Positions 30,111-42,800 of a DNA stretch of 64,000 bases are shown piece by piece. The notes under the pieces were generated by a model, which did no database searches, was not told the origin of the DNA, and saw nothing but the letters and a program-made list of their open reading frames with translations. Made by a program: the position numbers and the translations under genes. Every line of letters starts with the position of its first letter. The first letter of the stretch is position 1. This DNA is from Urophycis tenuis (lineage: Eukaryota > Chordata > Actinopteri > Gadiformes > Phycidae). The stretch spans positions 1,571,072 through 1,635,071 of the forward strand of contig JAXIVH010000025.1 in NCBI GenBank assembly GCA_036785325.1, written 5' to 3'.

Positions 30111-31915
30111 GGCTATGTTTAGCTACACAACTATCTGCTGGCACAAGTTGGGGAACAGAGGAATTAACTCAAGAGAAACAAAACACAATGTCACTTTCAG
30201 TCGCAAGCCCGAACATATGTGACTTAGAAACAGCAGTAGAGTTACGGATTTGACCGAAGGTGGATCGATATTTGTCTGAGTGAACGTAATAAAGCAGCAT
30301 GTTCAAAACAGGGGCAGAATGTAGGCGCTGGTTTGAGCTAGCCCAAGTCATGCCAGTGGGTAAGCTAATTGCTATTTGGCTAGGGCTTATATTGAGCCTC
30401 TAAAATGGATAAACATTAATTACCCAACCAAAAAGGCGTCCGGTGCTGCCAACTTCTTTGGCTATAGAGTCACTTCCCAGCAGAACTCGCAAAATTTTGA
30501 ATTTGTTAACACACAGAAGTCAGAAACCGCCAATCTCATGCACCTCAAGTGAATGGCTGCTGCCAGAGACGTATTTCCGGAGTACGCAACGCGCAATGAT
30601 GACGTATGGTACGACAAATTCAATGTATTTCAATCACAAGCCAAAGGATTTATGATAAAAACTCAGCTGCCTTTCCGTGTTTGGCCTCTGTACAATGCTC
30701 AGGTGGATTTTAATAGTTTGAACCACGGGTATATAAGCACTTGAACACATGCTGAACTACAACCGTCGCGTAATTGTGACGTCGTTACTGTCCAACTTTA
30801 AACAAGCCGCGCGATCGCCGCTTCTTCCCCAGCAGTTGCGTTTAGCAGCGGGTTGTGGTTGTGATTGACAGACATGTAACCAAATGCTATGGAAGTTGAT
30901 GCACATAGTTTACTAACATGTTGTTTTTTCATCTTGGTATTCTGGAATACATGAGAAAAATGGTTTATTGTTGAGACCTTCAACAACCTTTAGCAAACGT
31001 TTAATGTAAGATGATGCATTCTCAATAAAAGTATAAAAAATGTGTAATGTCTGACCATAAAAATGCACAGCAAGGAAGCAATGTAGACACCAGATAATAC
31101 TTATTCATGTGTATGTTACTAATCAGCAGATTTTACAAATGTTGATGGGTGTCATTTGGTGAAAAAAGTCCATTCCAAACATGTCACGTCGTATACAATA
31201 ATTTAGAATAAATTATTTGTTTTGACAAAGTACGTATTCTTTGTATTTTATAAAAATCTGTTTAAATACATGACAATAAAAACATGATCCCTGCCATTTC
31301 ATTTCTTTTTAGACTATATCAAAGTGACGGCATGCTGTACAACGAAATATGTTACCCTTTTGAGATGTTTTGCGGTAAAACATTTACCTTAACTTATTAC
31401 AGATGGCTATCACCCAGCAATATAATGGGCTAAATGGAGTTGGAAAGTTATATGAGAAGTCTTACAATATTGCACATTGGATTACACAGTGAGCTGCTGG
31501 CACGCTAGCACCTTCTAGTGGTCTTTCGGAGACAACTTATTTTAGCTCAAGCATGGATAGGAATAGCAGCCCTCTGAAGATACCTCTGTGGAGTCTCCTC
31601 TCCCTCTCAGGGATGAAGAGAACGTGATCCCAGTGTGACGGATCGACCAACATAACACACCAGCGGCTCCAGTGTTATTACACCAAAGCCTTTAACATTT
31701 CATGTTCTGCTTTTTTTAAAGACACTCCCTAATCAACCCAAATGGTTATTATAACCCGGTACACATAACCACTCCATTCACCCTTAATCCTACTTTTACA
31801 TTAAACGTTTCGCTACACTGGCTTACTGGTTTGTGTCACCTTAGTCATGACAACAACAACACACACAGGTTTGTGTCATCTGTCGTCTCGCCACAAACCC
31901 TCCACACACACCCGG
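30111..31915. other. Intergenic region between nup155 5' end and nipbl 3' end
   Basis: About 1.8 kb between two genes on the same strand. The part near nup155 should hold its promoter: CRE-like TGACGTAT lies near 30600 and TGACGTCG near 30777. The nipbl-proximal part is AT-rich and presumably its 3' untranslated region, where I saw no convincing AATAAA close to the stop. No further gene is seen. Confidence 0.55.
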
Positions 31916-34900
31916 CTATCCGCTCCCCTCCTTTGCGGCGTACAGCGCCCGCAATGTCCGCGCCACCCTGCCACTCAGCTTCCCGCCGCTGGTCAGGGCG
32001 ATCTTGCGGTAAACGATGTCCGCCTCCTGCACGACGCCCGCCACCGGCACCAGCTTCCCGCCGTCGCGGCGCCGGCTCTCGGCCCACGGGCCGGCGTAGG
32101 AGCCGCACATCCAGTGCACGGTGTAGCCGCGGGCGCCGGCGCCGCCGCCCGTCTTCCCGATGACCCTGGCGATCTGCGGCCGCTCTTTGCGCCCAGGCCG
32201 GAGCACGGCCACCACGTCCAGGAGCTCCACCGGGGCCCCGGCCACGCCCCCGGCCGCCCGCGGACGCCTCTGCGGGGGGGAGGGGCCGACGTGGCGAGGA
32301 GCGGTGGGAGCACGAGGCCAGATGGAGCGGCAAAACAGAAACAGGAGTCATGTGTGTGAAGTAAGAACAAATGTGCATTGTATAACATAACGATGACGTT
32401 TGCCGCTTAAAGCTTATGGAAGTTAAGGTGGCGCTCCGATGTTTCAGATCACAACATGAAGTATGGCGTTTTGCAGATCTTTTGGGACAGATATTGTCAA
32501 CGGAAAAATAACAGATCATAATTTGGATAATCAGTTCTGATCATTTTAATTTTAACATTTTGAGAAAAATACCAAATGTTTCCCGCCGATTGCATCACCA
32601 ATGCAACTATTCGGTCACCTTTCTCTGCGTCCGAACACAAAATAAGTAGCGCGCCTGTTGCCTCGTCAGACCACGCAAGCCATTTTACGAAACCTCCGAG
32701 TCCTGGCAGATGGATCACCAGAACAACAGTTTCAGCCCCATCACAGGAGACCCACCTTGGACGGTCTGTCATCCTCTGTGTCCGGGCCGTCCGTCTCCAT
32801 CGGGGAGGCGTGCTGGGGCCTCCTGGAGGCGGGGCTGCCCAGCAGGGCGGAGATGGCTTGGTTTCTGGCGCTGGTGTTCACCTCCTCGTCCTCCTCATCG
32901 CGGTCCAGGTGCTCCATCAGCAGTTTGAACTGCGACAGGCCGAGAGGTCAGAGTGTGAAGACGACAGTAGGATGACATGCCTTATGTGTTATAAACGTTA
33001 TAAACACGACTCATCACTTAAAACCTAGAGCTCTGTCTGCTTTAAAGTCTTTGAAAGGTGTCTTTGCAAATGTCTTCATTTCATTTGCTATATTCAAGAA
33101 TAGCTATGTTGTCACAAAATTGCATGTGCAAATCTTATGTTCTGATGATAATCTTAATCCCTATAGATTTAATCCCTACAGATCTATAGATTTCTTAATC
33201 CCATATAACAGTGCATTATCATACTTACGTCCAAGAATTGCTTGACGATATTCCTTTTGACTTGGCAGCTGAGGTCCGAACCGACCAGTCCGGTCTCCAG
33301 GAACTCCACTGTCTGCCGCGGGTTAAAGTGCACGTTGGACTTCCTGTTCACCGCTTTGTCATACACCTTCGCTGGATCCGTCGGCAAGTACTTCTGGATT
33401 TTACTGTGACGCAAACACACAGACGTGTATTGGGTTTGTTCATCCCTCCTTAACATTTCAAGCGTTCAAGCGTTCATCCAAAGCAACGTGCAGTTAATCG
33501 TTTCTAAAATACACAGCATTAAAGGGTAAAGGGGCATTTAGCAGACACTTTCATCCAAAGTGACTTACAATAAGTACATTTGTGGGGTTTGACATGTGGA
33601 CAGTTGGAGGAGGAGGGGGATCAAGGGGATCAAACTGCCGCCCCTACGGTTAGTGGACAACCCGCTCTGTCCACCCGCTCTACCCACTGAACTACTGCCG
33701 CCCCTGAGCATTAACGTTGAGGATAGGACATCTTGCTCATGGATGCCTACATTGGGGTTCGAACCCAGAACCATTTTGATGGGAGTCCAACACCCCAAAC
33801 CAACCACCCTCCATTCACCCCATTTTGTGATGCGCCCTTGGTAAGTTCACTCCCAAAAAAGATCTCAATGTGTCCCACCTGGATAAATAACGGTTATCAA
33901 ATAACAAAAATACAGAAGCAATGATTATAAAAGTGAGCGCACAGTGGGCGCACAGTGTTGCTGCGTTCTCCCACCTGTCTGAGAAGCCGTAGAGGACCTT
34001 GAGGTGCTGCTTGAGCACCAGCAGCAGCAGAACCCCCTGAGAGGCGCTGGAGAACTCCAGCAGAGGACCGGGCTGGTCCGGGAGACGCTGCATCACCGCG
34101 TCCACGTCCTCCAAGTCCGATTCCGAGTCCGAGTCCGACTGCGGCGGCAGAGGCGGTGCCGTTGGTACCGCATCATCATCATCATCATCATCATCACCAG
34201 CATTCGTTTTGAAGTTTGTATCATCTTGCCCGTCGGTCTCGTCAGGCCGAGAACAAGGTTTCTCGCGCTGAGGAGGATTGTTCCTCTTCTTCTTCTTCGG
34301 CGCTGGGTTTTTGCGTAACGACTGCAAAGAGGGCACAATCCAATACAGCTCATCGTCAGATCTACCGTTCTCAAAAATATTGACGGATTCCCGAAGAAAC
34401 CCCTAAGGCTGTGAGCCTGGGCAGTGGGGTGTAGACACAGACTCAAACCTTTTGGATTTGTTTGTTTGTTTGGCAATGTTGGAGAAAGCTAGCCTGGCCA
34501 GGGGAGTTCACACACGCTTACAAAACTGATTTCACAGAGAAACAGCTAGGGGAGCTCCCTCTCTTCTCTCTCTTGGCCCCGAGCTTCTCACCTCCTTGAA
34601 GGACTGCAGCAGGTTGCTCCCAGAGACGGACAGTGTGATGTCTACGTGGTGCATGATGAACAGAGGCTCCTCCTGGCTGTGGTAGGGGAAGTACGCCAGG
34701 TTGTCCGCGATGAACAGCAACAGGTTCACCTCCGTCTTCTGCAGACGGGAGGACACAGGACTGTCAACTGATTTAAAGCATCCACTATTCATGCAACCCT
34801 TCACTGACAGCTAATACTGCAACTTTTTGCAAATTACTTTCCCTGTCCCATTTTTACAGTTAGTCTGAAACAAATAACTAACTAAATAGCAGTAAAAGTC

Positions 34901-37900
34901 CACTCTATTTGGCTGTGCAACTGAGTGACGTGAATTAGCGTAGCTCGGCTAGCAACGGAAATAATTCTTAAAAACTAAGTGACGAGCGACGGCCACTCAC
35001 GGCACTGTCGTCAAACTGGTTGAGCAGCGAGAGGAGGAAGGCCCTCCGGTGTTGCCGGTGGGCCCGGACCACCGAGTAGAGGTGGGAGCACAGGGCCGAG
35101 GGGGCCTCGTCCTCCCAGAAACCCCGCAGGACGGTCTCCTTGGGCCCCGCGATGGCCTGCTGCACCTGGTAGGCCATCTTCAGCCCCGCCACGGCCTTCA
35201 TCTGCACAACCCCACCACAAGAGATGAAGAGGAAGATGGAGGACGTCGAATGAATGGATGACGGTACTTCATTATTTATCACCGAGACGGAGATGAGAGG
35301 TGAGGAGAGAAAATGCTGGGAAATACACAAAGCAATTGAAAAGGACCTAAATGATCCATGACCCATCATCCACAAAGCAGAAAGACATTCATTTTCCACA
35401 GCACAGCAGTTAAAGGTTTGCAAGTAAAATGGGGTCATTTGTGTGTCGAGTGTTGAGATCCAAACACAGGGAGGCCACATATTTTTGGCCAATGCTTCAG
35501 GATAAGAGGACCACCGGGTCATCTCACTTCATCCATCATTCAGGGCGCTCAGTGATCAGATCCACTCACATGAATGAAGCCCGTGTACTTCTTGTCGATG
35601 TCTACCAGCTGCTGGTCCGCTCTGTTCCTCATGGTGGGGTCTGGGTCGGTCCCCATGGCGATCAAGTAGGGAACACACTGAAGAAAAGTTACAAAAATAA
35701 AAATAAAAATCACGCAGAGGAGTTGGTTTGTGAGCGCTACGGTCAAAGTGGACGGTCAATAAATTTATTGTACTTAACTGTTCAAATGAGTTCTGACCTC
35801 AACACTTCGAGTTGGAGCTGAAGAATCAACACATCTAAACCCGAGCATCGTGGAGGGCCTCGGGAGGACGGTTGGGGAGCCCTACCTGCACGGGGTGGAC
35901 GAGGCCCTGGCTGAGGGTCAGGGCGATGCCGCTCAGGGCAAAGTGTCTGACGGAGGCCTCGGCGTGGAAGAAGGCGTCCAGCACCTGCTTCAGGTACAGC
36001 TGCATGATGGAGCTGCTCATCCCCGAGGAGATGTCCCCCATCTCCTTCAGGTCCTCCTGCTTGGAGAGCTTCTGCCCTGCAGGAGGAGAGAGCCAGAAGG
36101 AGGAGGGAGATGATGACGAGGGGTCTGTCTGTGGAAGGGTTTCTGTTCCATGTTCCCAGCTCTATAGCAATAAATATGACATTATGATCTAAAAACAAAG
36201 CATAGGTTTGGATTTGGGTTTGTTTTGAATAAAACTAACAACCTAAGGGTAATTACACAAAAACTAAATATGAATAAACTGATACCCAATTAAACTTATA
36301 TCCTGTAAAAACAAAATTCTAATCTTTTATTTGGTTGAAAACAAAACAGTTGAAAATCACCAAACTGCTCATTTCAATTAAATTAAATAAAAGCTATAAC
36401 TACAATATACATGACCTCAGGTAATCTTCTTGAGGTCCCCCTCGGGACAAAGCAGCAATCTCTCATAATACGTTTCTCTGAAAACCATCAGGCCACCCCA
36501 AACCGCAGGGGAAACGAGCGTCTCACAGTCGCGGTCGGCCTCCAGCATGCGGGAGTCCTCCTCCTGCAGGTAACTCTGCAGGTTCTTCAGCACCTGGACC
36601 TTCAGCACCACCGGGCCCGCCCGGTCCAAGAGCACACCCGTGTACAGGGCTCTGACCTCCTGGAGGAACATCAGCCCTGGGTGCATGATGAAGAGGGAGC
36701 CTGAGGGGGGTGTGGGGAGGGCCAGGCAGTTAGGGTCAGCAGGTTGACTTTTGGCGCCGTCAAGAAGGCGAACGGCAGGAAATGGCGTTTCATGCCACCG
36801 TTTACATCTTCGCTGTTTCCGGTATCTATCGCACTTCTGACCCGTCCCTGGAAGTTAGCGATCACATTTCTGCGTTCCTTCTCGAGTTTTCTTCTTGAGG
36901 TTTACCTCGGCCGTTTAGAGGGCTTTAGGTTAAGGTGCTTCACTTAAAGGAAGGGCTGGACACTCAGAAATAACCTGACTGGACAACACATGGTTCGATG
37001 ACACGATTTAGAAATAGAGATGGTGAATTTACCCAGAGCCATGATGGCCTTGGCCTGCACCTCCTCCTCTCGATGTGCGGTGAAGTAGAGCAGGAGATCC
37101 AGCACTTTTTCCTTTATGATGATCTGGGTGACAAACAGTCACAGAGACACAGGTTATGAAACTCACAACACCTTTCGTTAAACCAGGTTTAAAGGTGCTC
37201 TAGGTGACAACTGACTAGCTCGCTAGCTTTAGCATTGGCTCAGCCTACCCTCGTAGAAGACTCAACAAGCTTACGGCACCGTGTGCCCAGGTAGCCGGGT
37301 AGGTAGGTAGACAGACAATTATTTAATTGGACGGGCTTATTACAGACCTACTCCAGCTTTAAACTCTCTGTGTACCTTGTTGTGGCTCCCCTTAAAGTGG
37401 TCCTGGTCGAAGTCAAAGTGTCTGCAGAGGGTCCCCACGGTGAGCAGCGAGCGCAGCAGGGCCGCCTGGTGAGCCACCAGGGCCGAGCAGTCTGGATCCG
37501 CCTGATGCTCGACCTTCAGTCGGATCAGAGCCCCTGCAGGGGGAAGGAAGCAGGCGCGGATGAGCGGCTAAATCGTCGGCCATATTGTTAGATGTTGACC
37601 GAGACAGGGAGGAGATATAGTAGAAATGTATATGAAAAAAGTCTGTTTCAATTAAAATAAATAATCCATATACAGTATATAATATACTTTTTTAAGTTTT
37701 AGCAAATGATTTTTTTCATGATTTGCATGTAACATATAAGCGTATTTGAATAGAAAGCATATTTCAAACGTAATTAATCTCACCGTAGTAGCGGTTAAAA
37801 CAGGCCCAAACGAACGTGTAGTTGTGCGTGACCTGGTTCACCAGCACAGCCAGGCAGCTCACACAGTGCTGGACCACCTGCGGTGCGAGGACACAAAGAC

Positions 37901-39792
37901 CGTCTGCAATGGACCGATGACTGACTGACTGACTGCAGGTCCCCCCCCCTCACCGCCCATTCACCCCACAGGGAGACTGACCGTCACTCCGTGCTTGATG
38001 ATGAGCCTCATGAGGTCTTCCTCCATGGTGAGCAGGAGGACTCGGCCGGGCTCCTCCATCAGGGGCACCACCAGCTCCAGGATCTTGGCGACGTTGCAGA
38101 CCACCAGGTAGTCGTTTTCCCTCTAAGCGGTGAGAGTGTTCATCACTCGGACTCCATGATGTCATTCGCAATGAGTTTCTGGCAGCCATGTTTTTTTTTA
38201 CTATGCATATATGGATTTGGCCGATGCTTTTGGCCGCTGTGTGCTAAAATACTGTGCCTCAGTGGGAACCCCAACCCTGGCAGTGATAATGCCATATTTC
38301 AGGTCACTCCAAGAAGACAAATATGAAAATCAAGGGAGCGAGTATCAAAGTTAATTAAACCTGCAGATTGTAACTCTTTTACTGCAGCAATTTACCCGAT
38401 TAGCTATAACTCAAGCCATTAGAGATTGTTAATGGGAAAACATACTTGCAGTATGTTTTCCCGTGCAGTTTTAAGTCAACGTGCAGTTTTAAGTCATTTG
38501 TTCTTACGTTGCACTTGGTGGCCAGGTAAGGCTGCAATGCCACGCCGTGTTTGACCAGCAGCTGCGCTCGGACTTTGCTGAACAGGTAGAGGGTGGTGAG
38601 GGCGGCTATCAGGTGGTCAGAGTCCTCGCTGCTCTCGCAGTCTGAAGCCGACAGACAGACGACCTTTAACCCCCAACAGCCATCGGAGGTTCACGTAACA
38701 CAGACACAATGCTGCGGAAGACATTCCCACCTTCATAGGACTTCATAGGAGACGTGAGTATGTGTGCCACTAAGTTGTCCACAAGCTGAATGCAGGCCTT
38801 GGTCGCTGGTTTAAAGGAGGCGTCCTCCTCCGACTTGAGTAGCTATAGAATACAAAGACGGAAGTGGAAAAGTCAAAAAACAACCAAAAAGACCTCAACT
38901 GAAATAATCATCAGGGTACGAAATAAATAAGAAAGAGGACAAACTCACATTTTGGAGTAAATGTTCAAACCACTCGTAGCCAGAATCTCGACATGCCCAT
39001 ACCTGCACAGCAAAACATGGAGGATAAAGAGTGAAACATTAGGCTAACGTTCCAGAGCCAACAGTGTGTGGTAAGTTCCTCTGATACCCACCACGTCTGT
39101 GATCAAGTGGATCTTCCTCGTGAGGGCCTCCTCATCGTGGCTTGGTGTTGGGGTGAACCACAACTTCTGGAACGTCTCATTGACCAGTTTCTGCAGAGAT
39201 CATAAACATGACACCCAGTTAGCTTAGGTGGCCTGCGCCCACATAGCTTCTTTGACCAATGAGGAGAGAGCTTATGCGGCCACATAATCAACGGCTGGAC
39301 ACCGCTCGGCACACAGCACCCAGCCTCCCTTTTAACGTATCGAGTAAAGTATGAGAGTATTCCGCCGTTTTTAGTGCATCCAATACAGCCACTGCTGTCG
39401 TCGCTGTTCCTTTAACAACCCCAGCCACCCAATCACGGATCAGACGGGTGGGCCTCAAAAACTAAACTGTCAAACCAACATTTGGTTTCAGAAGTGGTTA
39501 CGACGCAACGACAGACTCTACGGCCGTTTGTAAAAAGCGTTACTGCTGGGATGTTCTCGGGGACGAGGGTTTGCCATGGAAACGCTCAGCGAAGCCCGCC
39601 TGTTGTCTGCCGTGGATGGTGGGATGACCTGGGACTGACCTTGATGCCCTCTTCATCGTTGACCCGGCGGATCATGCGGACGCAGGTGTCGGTGACCTTG
39701 CGGAAGCCCGGCCGCTCCAGGCAGATGTCCCTGAGGATCTTGATCACCCTCTTCCTCACGCTGATGCCCGTGTCCTACGGAACCCCGAAACA

Positions 39793-39848
<56 letters not shown>

Positions 39849-42800
39849 CCACCACCATCGTCATCACGACTTCAGACACAATCACAATAATAGTTGTTGA
39901 AAATACTGTTAAAAAAAATGTTTCCTCACCAGTATTCGTTCGACAAGCATGTCGTAGTACCGCTCCGTGAGCTGAGGCCGGCTGAGTACAAAATGGCCGA
40001 CCAGTTCCACGGCCGCCTCCCGCACGCTGGTAGAGCTGTCCATGAGGCGCGTGTGGACGCCCCGTCGCATGTCTGACTGCGGGACGCGCGCGGCCAGGGT
40101 ACCGCTTCGTTAAATGACCCAGAACTGAGAGGCCTCAATAGTTTTAACTTTTAATTACCGTTCCTCTATTTTCTTGGGTTTGACTTAAATATCATTATTT
40201 TATCTTATCATCAATATCAGTATTTTACCCGCAAAAGTATGCTGGGATCCACGGCGACCACCTCGGAGAGACACTTCATCGCCTTGGTTCTGACCGGGAT
40301 GGCGTTCTCCCCGAGCACTCGGAGAATCTTGAAGGAGGAGAAGAAGACGACAGCGGACCTTAATCACAGCGAGGCGACGCGCACACATCACCACGGGGGG
40401 GGGGGGGGGGGGGGGGGCGGGGGGGGAGGGTTGAGGGCCCGGCGCCACGGCCCACGGGTTTACCTGCGTGAGGTACACGTTGAAGCTCTTGGCGAAGGGC
40501 CGCGTGGAAGCCAGGCGCCTGGCAACCAGACAGGCGTCCTCGTAGTCCACAGTGAGAGGATTAAGGCTGAGAAGACACAAGGAGCGAAGAAGTGATGGGA
40601 GGTCTGTTTATAAAAAGGTACCCACGAAGGCACCCACACTCCGCGGTGACAGGGTCAGCTACCTCGGTGTCGCGTTGCTTGCGACTCGGCGGAGAAACTT
40701 TTTCCGCCTCTCTGACCTCCGTGTGACGTCGGAGGCGGAGTCCGCGTCCGCGCCGCTCTGCAGGAGGTTCAGGGCTTTCTCCGTCTCGGTGGTGGTGTCC
40801 CGGAACCACTGAGCGACGTAGAAGCTCCTGGCGAACTGGATTGGAGCAACGCATGGCAACAGTGGATTGAGTGGTTACATTTGCGCAGTGTAACATTTCA
40901 ATATACAAAGTCAATCATTGACTTGACAGCCATCAATTGAGTTTAAAGACTAAACACCCATCCACCAAAAGTGAATGCATTACTTCATACCTCAATAAAA
41001 TGAAAACACTCACCGCCAAAGAGCAGTCTCCCTCTCCGTTGTCCTCCAGGTAGCTCAACAGGGCCTTCTGGAGCCGCGGGGTCTCCTCCTTGCCTGGTAT
41101 CTGGGCGGTGTTCCACAAAACACAAGCCTTTGGCCACTGGATCCCACTAAAAACACTAATGATGGACATTGACTGGGTATGGCATTACAGGGCTTTGACA
41201 TCATCAACGCTACCTCTTTCAGGATGCGGTCAATGGCGTCTTTGTCCACTGAGTTGTCCACCGCGTCTTTGCGTAAATGGGCAGCGATGGTGCCCAGGTA
41301 GTCCAGTGACGCCACCCTGAGAGCCATCTCGGTCTGCTTGGTGCTGAACTGGTACACCTGGGGAGTTGAACGTGTGGAGGAAGAGCTAATACATCTAAAA
41401 ACTACAAATCCCCCAAATCCTCACGGAAATGTACAACCGGAAAGACAGTCAGCTAAAGCCATCTCATTGTTCTATTTTGGTTTGTTATATATATATAAGT
41501 AACAGATAGGACGACAAGCCATTGTCACCAAAGAACTACAAACATCATCACAGTTTTCAGCTGCTGGAAGGCCAGTAAGATAAAACCAATAACTTTGTTC
41601 TACTTTGGATAGAACTCACATGCAGGAGAAGCTACGTAAGCTAGGCCTCATCTACTGACACAATGACGGCTAGTTACTAACCAGGAGTCTCCCTAGCAGA
41701 CTAAGCAGTAATTCAGCTGCGGGCCATTCAGGCTTGTTCACCGTCATCAGCAGGTCCTGGACAAAGTTTTCAAACAGCGGCCTGTAATCTTGCTCCCCTT
41801 GCTTACTGCCACACCTGACACACACACAACAAACAGGAGTGAGCTACATTTAATATTTTTTTATATGCAAGTTAGTTGAATCAAAATCAGGCATTGTATC
41901 ATCTTCCTGATCAAATGTGGATTAATATTGTTCGATGAGTCCAGTAAAACTCCAGTCTTACTTCTTGAGAAAGACCAACAAGAAGTTCTGAGCTGTCCTC
42001 ATGGTGCCCTCATAGGAGTTTGTGATGAGCACATCGTGATCCTCCTAAAATAATACAGAAATGTCCGTCTTACGAAAAAAAAAAAAAAAAATCATAAATA
42101 TTTGCATTCCATGAATCTAGATATGAAGGCGAAGGTCACTGAGAACCTTCTTGTTATGCACATGGTCCCCGTGCTGCTCAGGGGGCAGCTGAACCACACA
42201 CTGGATGAGCTGCAGGACTAACGCTGTGACCATCTGGATGCACTGGGGCTCCTTATCCACACTGCTGCTGTTAATCCTACCAGAACACATGTACATACAC
42301 CACAGGATGAGGTAAGACATATCATAAGACATGACAACACGTGACTCTAAGGAGGAGCTCACTTAAATCTACAATCAAACAATTACTGAGTCATAGAAAA
42401 ATGTATTTTGATGAGGTGTGCATGTCGCATGTAGCAAGTAGCATGTAGAAAGTAGCATCTCGCGCAGCTACCTAAACTGCCTGAGGCTGCGTTTGCTCGT
42501 GGGCAGCCTGGCCAGGGAGGTGAACACCTCTTCCAGGATCAGCTGCCTGTGCTTCTCATAGCGAGCAAACACCTGGGGAAAAAGAGAAGGGGCGGGGCCA
42601 AAGCATTGATCGGTTGCTCCTTGAACTCAATCACAGAAATAAATCAGTTGAACAAAGCTCATAGAGATGCCTGAAGCTAGGCTAGCCATAACGGGGGGGG
42701 GGGGGACTTACTGCAGTCACTAGCTTGATGCTACAGAGCTGCAATTCACTGATGTTCTCGACAAAGAACGGGGTCATTCCCATGGAGGTCACCTGAGTGG

